From: Burhinus oedicnemus
Lineage: Eukaryota > Chordata > Aves > Charadriiformes > Burhinidae
Assembly: GCA_008921705.1 (NCBI GenBank)
Contig: VFFE01007859.1
Location: 2,441,021-2,505,020, forward strand
DNA: 64,000 nucleotides
Direction: 5' to 3'
This document shows, one piece after another, positions 1-12,600 of the stretch. The notes below the pieces were generated by a model that was given only the letters and a program-made list of their open reading frames with translations, was not told the origin of the DNA and made no database searches. The translations under genes were made by a program, and so were the position numbers. Every line of letters begins with the position of its first letter. The stretch's first letter is position 1.

Positions 1-1078
1 GGGAGCCATCTCACAGCAGAAAGCTTAGAGGTGCCTGTTTGAAAATACCACAGGTCTGTTGGTGGAGTCTGGCTTCATATGTTTGGGAAAACATGTTAAT
101 TCCTTTTTATTGAGTGAGAGGCAGTAGTTGTCATTGGGGTATGTGACAGAAGTCTTCAGAGTGCAATCTAATAGTTTGTGTTCAGCATAACAGAGAAGTG
201 GTGGCAGGCAGGAAACGGGATGAAATATTCAAAACCTAAGCCAAGTAAACTTTATAGTTGCATGCTGGAGGCTATAAGAATAGAAGGTCTATATTTTCAG
301 GTCAGAAAAACCCACACAATGAAATAATGAGAGTGTCTGTTAGTAACAGCCTGGACTAGAATTTTAGTTACATATGAAATACAGATCTTTGAATCGGCAT
401 GTCCTGGTTTGAGGTAAAAAAGGACCAGCAGCAGTATTTAGACTTAGCTTGAATGTGAGCACCTGGAGAGGCCTGAATCTAAAATTGGCTCCAGTGTTAC
501 AAGCTTAAGTCATACACATGATGTTGGTGATGTCTACTGTGACCAAGACTTAATTTTGTCTTTTGACTACACAAATACATACTAATGTTCAGCAAAAAAA
601 AAAAAAAACCACCCCAGAAAACCCCCTTACAGCCAAGGTTTATTCTCAAGAGACAGATATTTTGCAGTGCCACAAGGTGATAAATCAATTAATCTAAGTA
701 GGACCTTTCAGTTAATGCTGAACACAGAAGCTTTGAGGGGGAATGAGGAAGCAAATTTGCAGTTCCTTCTTTTGCTTGAACATAGCAACTATCATAGATG
801 TTCCTTCCACCCAGCAGCAATATTGTTTTAGATTTTGGGAGATGTTACTGTACCAGTTATTTAACAGCTGTAATCTGGAGGCATTTTTCTCAGTGAGAGT
901 ACTTGAAACAGTTAAGTCTAGTTTTAGCAGAAGTTGATTGTACTTGCATGAGAAAATCTCTTCTTACAGTAGATAAGTTTGATGTGAAAATAGACTTCTC
1001 TTGGCTAATATAGAGAACCTTGCTGAAGTAAAATGTCTTGTTTAGATATGGAGGAATTCCTGCAAATGGTTCTTGCAG
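1..1078. other. Non-coding, nothing recognised
   Basis: AT-rich sequence with short fortuitous open frames only. No exon-like coding stretch or mobile element is seen apart from the A15 run. Confidence 0.6.
594..608 (+). repeat. Poly(A) tract, 15 bases
   Basis: Fifteen A bases are followed by CC. No retroposon body is recognisable on either side. Confidence 0.95.
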
Positions 1079-1960
1079 ATTAGAATCACAAACCTGTGGT
1101 GTGTAAGGGACCTCTGTAGTGTATCTCGTCCAACCTCCCCATCAAAGCAGAGCTGTTGACAGCATGAGATCATGCCAGCTCTGGCTTTGACTACCTTATT
1201 GTAGAGACCTCCAGGGTACAGCTTCTACCATCTCTCTGGGCAAGCTATTTTACTGCTGCATAGCCTACCCCCTGGGGAAAAAGTCTGAGGCCAGTTTGAA
1301 CGTCCCAAGCTGCAACTTCTCTTGTGACCCCTGTTCTTCTCTCTGCTGCTGAGAAGAGTTTGGGTGCATGATAAGTTGTTCCCTGAGCTGACTCACATTC
1401 ATCTTGCACCCATAGCAGTAGTCCCCAGGAGTTTTTCAGCAGGGCTGCAGTCTGTTCCCAGTCTGTACTGATGTGCGGGGTCATTCTGGCCCAGATGTGC
1501 AATATGCTACTTCTTATGGCTACCCTTCTGTTGGCTCAGTCCTCTAGTTTATCAAGGTTCCTTTGAGTTGAAGCTCTACCATATAGCTTATCAGTCTTCC
1601 CCTTTCCAAGCTTGATACTGTCTCTGTATTTGTTGTAGATGCATTCTGTCTCTTCTTCTAGTTTACTGATAAAGATATCAAACAATAATAACTCTTGAGG
1701 TTGCTTGGCTTGTAACATCCCACCAGCCAAGCCACTGATTTCATCTCTTTGGTCTTAGTGGTGCAGCCACTTTACAACCCATCTAACACCTTTAAATAGC
1801 TCATGCGTCCTAACCTTCCAAATGAGACCGCTGTGAGATGCGGTGGTTTGTCCAAACTGCAGTCTTTTGTTACAGGAGGGCATTTGGGTTGATCAAGCTT
1901 AATTTGTCCTTGGTGAATCCATGCTGACTCTACATAAATACCTTCTCCTTCATATGTTTT
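1079..1960 (-). mobile_element. CR1 LINE fragment, 5'-truncated, with reverse-transcriptase remnant and 3' end
   Basis: Read on the minus strand from 1960, the translation begins with a decayed version of the CR1 RT segment HGFTKxKLSLIN. It then gives LLFDIFISKLEEE (near 1690-1640), matching the CR1 LFNIFINDL block. After that comes YRDSIKLG at the place of the catalytic FADDTKLG box, where only one of the two aspartates is kept, followed by RASTQRNLDKLED (about 1540-1575). Past a frameshift, a decayed HLGRNxPxHQYRLG block follows (1440-1500). The 3' region (1079-1260) has the usual CR1 TTGGACGAGATACACTAC-type ending. Stops, frameshifts and lost segments show it is an old, dead copy. Confidence 0.88.
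1536..1730 (-). pseudogene. Decayed CR1 ORF2 reverse-transcriptase segment
   Basis: This 64-codon open stretch lies inside the CR1 fragment at 1079-1960. It carries the FDIFISKL block and a degraded active-site box (YRDS in place of FADD/YADD). About 160 bases further along the element the frame is lost. It is not a functional gene; it is listed because it is a recognisable protein remnant. Confidence 0.8.
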
Positions 1961-4900
1961 TTTTTTGCTTCTGTGTCTTATACTTTAATGTGAGATGACT
2001 GTCATATTAGTAAATGCTAAAATAATCAGTGTGTATATGTATGATCTCTGCGATATTAAATCCCTTCATGTGCCAGTTCCCCTTCAGTAAAAAGAAGGAG
2101 GTTTTTGCTTGGATTTTGTAGGGGAATTTAGAAAAATCACCTAGAACATATTTCTTATTTGTTTTTATAATAAAGCAAAATGTTTGTACAAACTAAACTG
2201 CAACTGAAATAAGTATAATTCATATAGCAAGTCAAAATCTCATGCAGAAAACTGCATGTTAGTATTCAGTAGCTTCAGTACTGTAGTGGTGTAGCTTGTG
2301 ATGGCTTATAAAAGTTTTCCCTGAAAAAAAACCACAACAAAACAAAGAATAGACTCAAACTTCGCATTCTCAGGATTTGGAAGAAGATTTGGTTGTATAA
2401 AATATATATTACTATGTGTGGAAACATTTTTGTAAAATGTAAAAATACGGTGCTATCTGGCTTGGCTGCCTATTGTCTAAAGCAACCTTGAAAATTAGAG
2501 GAAGTCAGGAATTATATGAAAAGAGAACAGAATTTGCCTCTAGCGAAATATGTTTACAGTAACAGCTGCTCTCAGAGGAACTGCAGGATGTTCATAAAAT
2601 AGTTTATTTTTATTTTATCTATATAGCTGGTAAAGAATCAAATCGGTTGACTTAGAAATATAGGAACCTAGTGTTAATGTTCTGATAAACAGCTACATTT
2701 TTCCAGTTGAGGGTTTTTCGATAGCTTATGAACGCTTTTGAAGAGTGAAATGTAGCAATAGCTAGCAAAAGTAATCAGGATGGTATTTCCCATGTAGTTA
2801 TGGGGAAGAAGGTTTATATTTTTTTTTTGATGCGTCATAGGCAGGCACTTACCTTTTGGTGGCATTTGCATGTTACATCTTATTTTGGTGACCTTTATTT
2901 CTGTCTTACAGGACAGAAGGTGAGCTGTTACTGATTCAAAGTTAAAGTTTGCTGGGTTTGATTTTGATCAATTTTTTTTTTTAGAAGCTTCTGCTTTTTT
3001 TTGCTGCATGATTTGTCTGTTGTGCCTATCTTGTATAACTGCCATCAGCAAAAAGCTAAATCATAAGCAAGGATCTAAAGTTTTTTTATAATTCCCGTAT
3101 TCAGTGCTGAAGCACTGGCTAGATACAGTTATGACTGTGCTTCAGAATCAGGACAGAAAAATCAAATGAACTGAGTAAGTCCAATTCTTTTAACTATACA
3201 AAATGCTGAAGTTTAGCTAAAAGCATATCTAGGATAAAAACTCCCAACAATAAACAAACAACAAACAAACGTGTGAAGACCACCTGGACACTGTAGTAAG
3301 ATGCATGGGTGTCTTTGTGACTATGTATGTCTTGAATTTCCAGTTCCAGCCTTTACACCTGCTGGTAAGTTCATAAAAGTTGTTTTATTGCATTGATCTT
3401 TGTCTGCTGTTTTAAACTCAGTTAAAGCTGCACTACTTTGCATGACACAATCTAATATCTCTGAGAAGGTAAGGTAAAAAAAGCTCCAGAAGACAGCAGC
3501 TTAAGGGTGTGGGTTTTTTTCAGTTTGTATCATTTGAACTTGTGCGATGATGCAGCATGAGAAAATTTTGCTTGTATTCGTTCTGTTTATTTACTGTTAG
3601 AGATGAAGTTTGTGAATCCTGAGCCTTTTATCAATATTGAATATGGGAAAAGCCAGTACTTGAATGTACATTTAAAGTTCCTGTTAATTTTATTCAGAAA
3701 ACTCTGAAGAGGTTTCAGAGTAACATATTAGGAGGATTTGCACATTCTCTTCTCTGGGACCTTTCATACTATGTTTCCACAGTTGCATTTAAAGATGGCT
3801 TCATTTGTTCATCACTGTATTTGAAAGCGCTTCACTCCATTTTCTGAGCCTTTTCTGGGCAAATAAGAGTTTATCTGTAGAAGATTGAGATGCATTCTTC
3901 ACAAAGAATACGTAGTACTAAGTTTGTTTTTTGACTGAGTTTTTCTAACGCATGTGAGATTTTTTTTGGGCAAAGTCCCACTCGCTTTGTCAGCATTGAA
4001 CACCTAATTTGGCAATTTTTTTTTTTTTTAAGATCTGCCATGGAAGGAATGTTCCAGGCATGTGTTTATCCTATCAACTTACAAAAAAGAAACATATTTC
4101 AACATCAATCTTTGTTCTTCACACTGAAAACTGAATGTCATACTTTCTACAAATGTTGTGTTGCTATTATATATTACAATGATGTGTACTGACTACTGTC
4201 TTTTAAAGCCTGTATATTTTTAGGTATGTATGGAGAAAAACACCTTAGATGTTCTAAGTACTGTACTTCTTGAATGCAGTGTGAAAGCATGTAATGGGTT
4301 GAGAAACAAAAAATGTGCGGATTAACAGTTATTTAACAGCTATTTAAGTTGTGATAAACTGCATATGAAATATAAATAAGAACATTCTGAAATGGAGAAA
4401 CGTAGCTCTCACGTATTACCTCCAGAACCCTCTGCTGAAAGTAAAATAGCTTAATCCACTGTGATTTAATGTATTAGTAAAATATATAATAAAAGTAAGG
4501 TATTAGAGGTATTTGTTGTGTTTTATGCTGTATTTAATGCTGTATTAGGTTTTGGTGCTGCAATACTTTTCATTTTCTCTAATAAATCCAGAATGTACTT
4601 TCAGTGCTATATTGGATATTTGTTGCTTCTGCTTATGACCCTTTTACTATCAGAGTCAATGAAATTTATCACTTGCAGAAGACACCCTAGGGACAAGTTC
4701 TGTGTTAAGATGACTTAACAGGTCTTTCATGTCTCCAGGTTGTACAATAAGAACAAGTCTAAAGTGATCCTGGGTGGAATTTCTGGATGCGAAGGGTGTC
4801 TGAAATGTCTTTGGTAATTTTTTTCTTTTGAATTTAAGGATTTAGTGTGTTGTAACTATGAAGGAGAGAAAAATATTTGGAATGATTCTAATAAACACAT

Positions 4901-7900
4901 ACAGAATCAATGCCTATAACAGAAGCATGTGGATTAAATTAGTTTTATTTTCAAATTGGTAGTAGATTACTAGGTCCGTATATACACCTACATCTCTCCA
5001 GAACTGAGCTTTTTTATGCTCATGCATCAAAAATTGTGTTTGTCTGAAATGGACGCTATTAATCCATTAAGGTTTTTATCAGTGATACACAGCTATAAGT
5101 TTTTTCTGGGTCTCTCCTAATTGCAACCCTATAAATTTCCTGAATACATGAATATCTCACTTTCCCAAAACAAGTGTAATGACTTAACATCTGCAGTATT
5201 TCCTCACAGGAGCAATCCATCCTTACAAAATAATTTAATTGGAGTTGACTGAAGAGATCACAGAAGTTAGATATTGCTTTTAAAGGCCTTAGCTAGTTTT
5301 AGACTAGCCTTGCAATGTTTTGTTTTCTTGCAGTACCTACCAAATATCAATTATATTTGGATGAGTAGGACACAATAAATATGTGCTAGAAGTGCTTGAA
5401 TCAGTAACTGTTACAGCTGTGATTTTTTTTTTTTTGATTAGGAAAAACGTATCTGTCCATGTAGAGATACAGTTTACTTTGCCAAAAAGGAAGTACTACA
5501 GGCATTTCTGGAGTGCGATGCAGTTGTGAACAATATTCAGCATTATTACACTGTAGTTTAAGATGGGAAGTAATGAAGAAAATATCATTTTACAGTGCTT
5601 CAGTTACAACTGATGCTTTCAGTTGTTTGTAGCTGAGAGGAACAGGACGGATGGGAAAGAAGATATAACAAAAGGTGAAAGTGAAATGCAGTTAACTTTT
5701 CTTTGGAAAGGGAGGAAAAAAAAATCGCTGAAAATATTACAAATACATTTCTGAACTCTTCCTAGAAAAAAACTGCTCTAGCAGGCACAAGTCTATGACA
5801 TGTTTGTGAATAGAAGACAGCTGAGTTAGTATGGCTGTCAAGAGCAGACAGTATATATATTTTATCTTCAAGAAGAAACTCTGTTCTTTGGAACAACTGT
5901 AAGAGGATCAATATCAAACAGTAAAGGCATTTTTTTTTACTGCTTTACTCACTTTTTTTTTTGTACACTGAGAGAATTTATTCTGTGAGAGAGCGAAGTT
6001 CTAATTGCAGAAATGGCAAACTGAGATTTTTAAACTGGTGGTCTCCAGGTTTTTTCATGACTTAGAGATTCGGTTTCCCTTGTTGGCAATGTGAGTATTA
6101 TCAGACTAATATTTGAGCATGATTGTTTCTTTAAGGTTTTTAAATGTATCATATGTAGGCATCTGAAGTTCAAAGTTTCACCATATATAAAAAAAAGAAA
6201 ATCAAAATATCTCTGTAGGGATAATTATACCTGAATAAAATGTCTTTGCTCTTATGTAAATGCATTTAAAGGAAAGAAATAAAAACTTCATGTTTGACTT
6301 TGCTGTGTTCAAATGAGCTTAAATCCTAGTATATAGGCACTGATACAACATTTATATTTTTTTATTACACATTTGATGTCTTAGGCCTTTAAGTGGACTA
6401 ATTTTATTTTCATTTATACTAGTCTTTTTAGAGACTTCAGTGTCTGACCCAATTAAGGGCTGGGAAAAAGGTATCATCTTCAGCTTGTTACTGTCAAACT
6501 AGAGTAAATGCATTAGGAGGAGAAATCAAGGTACCACAGATTAGAGGAAGACTGTGTCACATTCCTCAGAGCTCTTTTTACTGAATGATGTAAAACTAGG
6601 GAGTCCTGAGGTACCTGTACTCATGTCTTTTTTGATTTCTTTTTTTCCCTCTGATTTTTTTCTTCAGACTGAAAACTTTAAAACAGTTGGACAGTAATTT
6701 GACTCTAAATTATTCTAAATCAGAGGTGTACGGGCAGAATCACTTGAATCTCATTTTGTTAGGTATGGTGCACAATTTTAAGCTTGTGTAATAAATGTGA
6801 GATCACCTGAAAATCCACTATACTGAACATACTAGATTGGAAGTCTGCCTTGCTGCTGGTAGAAGGAGGGGAGTTGCTGAGTGGTGCGTTTTCATAAATG
6901 ATTAGAGTTGTTTTTCCTCTAAGATTTTGCTTTGTGAGGTTTCGTGTGGATTTTAGTACTGAAAACTAGAAGCAGTGCAAGTAATTTGGGGTTTGTAGCG
7001 TTGTGGTGTGCTTTTGGTGGTGTGGGATTTTTGTTTGTTTGTTCCCCTCCTCCCCAAAGGTGGGAATACTTGATCTTTATCAGTTACAATTTTGGGTCCC
7101 AACAAAACAAGTCTTTGTCATGTTTCAGGAAAAATCTGCAGTTTGCCCAGTGACCTGTTCACACTTGCACCTTGAGTTTATGAGGCTGCTGTTCAGCAGC
7201 ATTACAGCAGGATGTTCTTGGGGAGGCAAAGTGTTACTGGTTTCAGTGAAGATGAATGTTTCAGCATGACCACAGGAAGTTTTGCAGACTAGGACCATGA
7301 CATCCCCTTTGCCTTTCCTCTGATCTTCACCCATGAGCTCTCAACAGAGCCTTTTCCCCATTGCCTAGCAAAGCTCCATCCTCTCAAGCCTCCACTTTGC
7401 ACAGAAAGGGCTGCCATTGCCTATCTGTGACTTCCCAGAATACTCCTAAAGCAGCTCTGTTCCTTGACTGGCTTCCTAGGAGGCCTGTACCAAGGTGTAT
7501 ACTATTTTTCTAGCCCCTCACTTTCTTTGAATTTGGCTTTATTTAGTCCAGTGAAGACCTCAGTTGCCTCACTTTCTTGAACTGTCCTCTGGCAAGGCTC
7601 TAGCATAGCTCCTTAATTTTTTGGCAGCATGTTGGCAGGAGACATTACACAATTTCTAAGAAATCATATTACTTGAGTAGTGTTATTAAAGCTCTTACCT
7701 GCAAAAATATAGGAACATGCCTTATACCTCTACGTATTATGGTGCTAGAAACTGGCAGATATTACCTTTTCATTAACCTCATGCAAGGAATATAATGGAG
7801 GTATGTAAGGCATGTCTATTGATGATATGGCAGATGCTGGGAGGAAATCTGTCATAAATACTTAGACTCTGAACAAGCCAAACCATAACCTTCTCTTTGA

Positions 7901-9106
7901 TTAGCTAGACTGATTGAGCTGCTTTTTTTTTTTTCTCTCTTCTGTTAAGAATACTTTTAAGCTTTCTGATTGTCGCAGTGTATTTTCTAATGAACCTTCT
8001 TTTTCAACGGTCTTACTGAGGTATAGTTTCTAGCTCTCCACTGGTCTAGCAATGATGATTCCATTGCTTATGGATTTATTTTTTTTATTTTCTACATTCT
8101 ACACCAAAAGATTGCATTTTATACACAGTAAAGCTATATTAAAATGTATTTGTCTCATCAGTAGTGAGTCAGCACACTTAAAACATTGTCATGCTGTCTA
8201 CTTTTGTCTATACTTCAATAGGTCTGCCCATACTCTGTCCTGATTGTTCAAGCATCTAAGAAAAATTAAGATAGCTTTCATACAGTTTTCAGGGGCATAC
8301 AGTTTTCAGGGGAAAAACGATCTCTTTAAAGATCTAGATTATAGGTAGATCTTATGGGAACAACAAATTTTCAGTGTGCTCTGAGATAAAAGATGCTTCA
8401 TGACAATAGACTTCTGAATTTCATGGAGACATTCCCAGAGGATTAGTCTAAAGGACTTCAGTTATATTTGTATGGCTCCAACATTTGAGATATGAAGACC
8501 ATATAAATGTTGTCATGATGTCAAAAATTAAGAATTCTGAAACTGGTCCATACTTTGGAAGGCAGAGCAGATCTGAAGTAATAGTTCACTTTAGGTGTAC
8601 AAAACTCCATAGGTTATTTTATGACATAAAAGCAAATTACTTAAATCACTTCCCAGAGTTTTCACGGTGTTTGCCAAAATGACGAGTGTATAGTCAGTAT
8701 AATTACAGATGTCTAAGCAAATTGTAGGTTGTATTAAGTTACATTAGTCTGGGCTGTGCACTAGGAGTCCTGCAACTTCTGCTCAACTAGCAGTCCTTTT
8801 GCTTACCTGTAGCAATAAATGGGAAATTGTTTAATAGCTAAAAACTTGGGTTTGTTTTGTTGGAAAGAACTGTGTCACAGAGCAGGGGTTTTGAGCCATT
8901 TTTGTCTTATGTTTATCTGCCAGTTAATTCTTACAGCTCCTCCCTGGTTATCTCAGGTGCAACCTGAGAGCAATAAACATGCTCTGCTTCAGATTCTGTT
9001 AAGTATAACTTTTATTGTAAGGGTTGTAATAAGACTGCTTCAGATACATTGATTGCCAAGCTTATTTTAGGTCTTAAAACTGTGAGAGATGCTTTGTGTA
9101 CATTTG
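1961..9106. other. Non-coding; one GC-richer block at about 7262-7660
   Basis: Mostly AT-rich unique-looking sequence with T runs (e.g. 4017-4030, 5427-5437, 7923-7934) and a 17-bp duplication. The block 7262-7660 is richer in C and CT-biased, and may be an old, unrecognised mobile element. No gene can be supported. Confidence 0.55.
8279..8312 (+). repeat. 17-bp tandem duplication, two perfect copies
   Basis: CATACAGTTTTCAGGGG occurs at 8279-8295 and again at 8296-8312 with no mismatch, which implies a recent replication slip. No gene is involved. Confidence 0.95.
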
Positions 9107-9615
9107 TGTTGTGATTTAAGCCCAGCTCACAAGTAGGACCATTGAGCTGTTCACTTCCCCACCAACCTCACCCCCCTCCCCATCAAGTAAGGTAGGGAGA
9201 AAAAGGAGGAAAAAAAACCCAACCAAACTCTCATGGGCTGAGATAAAGACATCTTAATGGAACAGCAATGGAAGAGGAAAATAATAACAATAATGGTAAA
9301 AGAATATACAAAATAAAGTGATGCAATACAGTTGCTCTCACCACCTGATGATTGATTGCCCAGCCCATCCCAAGCAGTGATCACAGATCCCTGCATCCTG
9401 GCCAACCCCCATTTATAACTAAGCATGATGTCTATGGTATGGAATATCTCCTTGGCCAGCTTGTCCTGTCTTTGGGAAACTGAAAAAGTCCTTGACTTAA
9501 TATAGACATTACTTAGCAACAACTAAAACAATGTGTTATCAACATTATTCTCATACTAAATCCAAACCACAGCAGCTACTAGGAAGAGAATTAAATCCCA
9601 GCTGAAACCAGGATA
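9107..9615 (-). mobile_element. Solo LTR (avian endogenous retrovirus type), older copy
   Basis: The plus strand begins TGTTGTGATTTAAGCCCAGC and ends near CAGCTGAAACCAGGATA, which on the minus strand is a TATCC...ACA element (probably TGTCC...ACA originally). On the minus strand a TATA-like box (TTATAAAT, 9411-9418) precedes an ATTAAG poly(A)-like signal (9253-9258) and GTCTTTATCTCAGCCC, the R/U5-type order. Flanks ATTTG (9102-9106) and ATTTC (9616-9620) look like a decayed 5-bp target duplication. No internal retroviral genes adjoin, so this is a solo LTR. The 123-codon open frame across it is fortuitous. Confidence 0.8.
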
Positions 9616-12600
9616 ATTTCTTATTACATATTTGAGAATTAAAACAAAAAATACTGTGTGTGGAGGAGGGGAGGTTGCTGGTTTGTAGCTATAGGAAATC
9701 CTTTCTATTTTCTGCTGTATGTACTTACTTAGAATCTATACAATGTATTTTCTTTATTGCTGTTTTTAGAACAAAAGACCTTTGTATGAATTTTGTTTTA
9801 CTACTTTAGTAAAAAGGTTGGAGTGGATGAATTAAGTGAATGCCAACATTTTCTCATTGTAATTTTGTAGCTTGTTGCTCCAAGTTATTTTGGAATCGTG
9901 AATTGTTCATTCTAATTTAACTTTCAGAGTAAGCAGCCGGTATGACAGTTCAAATCCAATATACACATCCTTCTTTTAAGCAAATACTTTCAGAGGAGAA
10001 ATGCATTCTGTGCTTTATATTCCAATATTCAGTAATAACCAATATTCAGTATCCCCTGTAATTCTTTAAATCACTTTTCCATATTTATTAGTTTCTTCCT
10101 GAAGTTTTTCTAAAACAGTTGTGTTTATCCTGATTATTTGCTCTTGCTCTTTTCATCTTCTGAATGTTGAAAATTGACTTTAGATAAAGGCTTTTTTTAG
10201 AAATACCTTTTTTGCTGAGTCTTTTCATGTCTGTTATATTTTAAAGAAGGTTTTGAGTAGTGATTTCCAAAACCAGTAATAAGAACAGCTGTAGCCTTTA
10301 AAACTTTAAACAGAAAGGGTTTTTTAAGGGCCAGAGTTTGATGGAAAGCCAAACACAATGCATGAACTAATACTTGATAATAATACAGAGTGTCTAGATT
10401 TCTCATCCTTGTAGTTAATCTATTGTTGTCCACTTTCAGCTGTAGAAAATTCTGATAAATTAATCTTGAACTTCTTTAACTTCTTTCATGATCCTGTTTT
10501 TTTAACCTCAATAATTATAAAGTAGCATTAGAGTGAGAGCTGTCTAGATTAATTGCTGCACATTTCTTTTAATATCATAGGATTTTTACAGTTAAGTTTT
10601 ATATGGATGCTTTATTCTTATCTTTTGTCCATTTAAAAAAACTTGAAAGCAATTAATGATCTTACTGTAGGAAAGTCAGTTTCTGAAATTCGTAATAAGT
10701 TTGCCTTTGGTTTAAATTTCAGTTTCGCAATGGAAGTAGAGAAGTTCACCATTAATTGTGTATTCATTATTTAAGCCTTTCTCTTAAGTGATGCAGTGCC
10801 TCAAATGTTCACATATCTCCATAATGGTTGTCCAGGTGTATTTACAGGTTAATGTCTAGTTTATAACTACACTGCCAAGTACTAAAGAGATTAATGACTG
10901 TTCTTCAAGTTATTTCTGGAAGCTATATTTCTGTTCCTGAAAACAAACTTGGTTGAAAAATTAAGCTTTTAAGGCAATTGATCACAGAAGGAAACAATAC
11001 TTTAATTAGTACATTGATGTGAAAAGCAGCCATGTGAGTTTTTTGTTTTTAGATACTTCAGTTTTTGCCCCATCTTTGAGTAGCAGGTCTAAATCTAGAA
11101 ACAATAATAAGTTTGAATGAGTATGTGAATCAACTGGTCTAATGCCAGAATTAGAGTGCCTGGGGATTTAAATAGCCAGTAAGTTTTTAAAAAGTGTCTA
11201 CTGCATAAACCCAGTAGGAAATGTATAATGAAGATATTTGAAGATTTAGACCCTTTATACACATATATGTTAAAAATGTAAAACCAGGTTATTTTAGATT
11301 AACATGTTAATAGCTGATCAGTAATATGTATCTCCAGCCTGCTTTTAGATGGTGGCAAACATAAGGTAAGGTGAGTTAGCTGAGAATCTTATTTCCATTA
11401 CTTCTCAATTTTTAATTGAATATTCCATCATCCAGGTCATACTTTGTCAGTTTAACTGCTTTTTAAAGTAATGTTTGATTGACATGTGACAATTATCCTT
11501 ATTACTGCCTGGTATCATCCACAAGCAGGATGTGTGCACAAACAGAATGTGGTTTGAGCAAAGGCAGTTTGCAAAACTGGAATAGGAACATTTTTATAAT
11601 GCAGTTAAATATTAACCTCTTTTTCACTTTGTATATATTACCATTATTATATGCATCTTATCCAGTTTTATTGGCAAATAAGATTTCAAAAAGTAATGAA
11701 TTGTTTAAAAACTACCAATTTTGGCATGTGGGCATTAATTTTTTACAGTTGAGACAATTATCTATTCTGTCCTTCCTTTATCTTCAGATAATAACTTGTG
11801 TTTCTGCAAAACTCAGGTACAAAGAGTATTACTTCTAAAAATGTTACATAAAGTTAGAGAATAGCTAAATAACATTAGTTTAAAAAGCTTTACTTCATCA
11901 CAACCCCCTTTGTTTTGCACAGACTATTCATTACATTTGATGGAAGTCAAGTTTGAAAAGGATTATTTTTTTAAAATACACTTAATGTAAAATCTTAAGT
12001 TCACAGCATTTTCTTTAATTTTCACATGCAGTATTAAATCATTATGGCTATTGATGTTTGCTTAGCTATGATAATAATGTGTTGTGTATGGAAATAAATA
12101 CTGGTGCAAAATGCTTTGGTTTTTTAATCATCCAAGGACTTACAGTTAATTTTTTTAATAAAATGTTAAAATATCAATAGTTGCTATTGCTCTTGAGATG
12201 CTGAAAAGACGCATTTAGTTTAATACTATCTATTTAATTTTGATAGAATGACAATCGAGAAGGAAGTTTCTTTGTAATTGAGACGCCCAACAATAGTTCT
12301 TATAATTGGTTTTAGGCCTGGCTTTTAGTGTATAATAGGGGTCAGATATTGATCTCAGTAAAATAAAACTTTCTATGGGTATCATTAAATCATTTATTCT
12401 GTGCTGGCATCGGTGTAAGTTATTACTTAACTTGTCATTGTTATAGCCAAAATTTCCTTTGAAATCATTTACTGCTCTATGGGATTTTTAACTGTGCTAA
12501 TTAATATGATTATTGGTTACTTCCTAGTCATTAAATATCTAGGATGACTTTTGGGATCTCATACCTTTGTCCATTAATCTGTCATTTACAGTAATAATAT

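Noticed and set aside
9151..9522. 123-codon minus-strand frame
   Set aside because: It lies wholly inside the solo LTR, which is non-coding.
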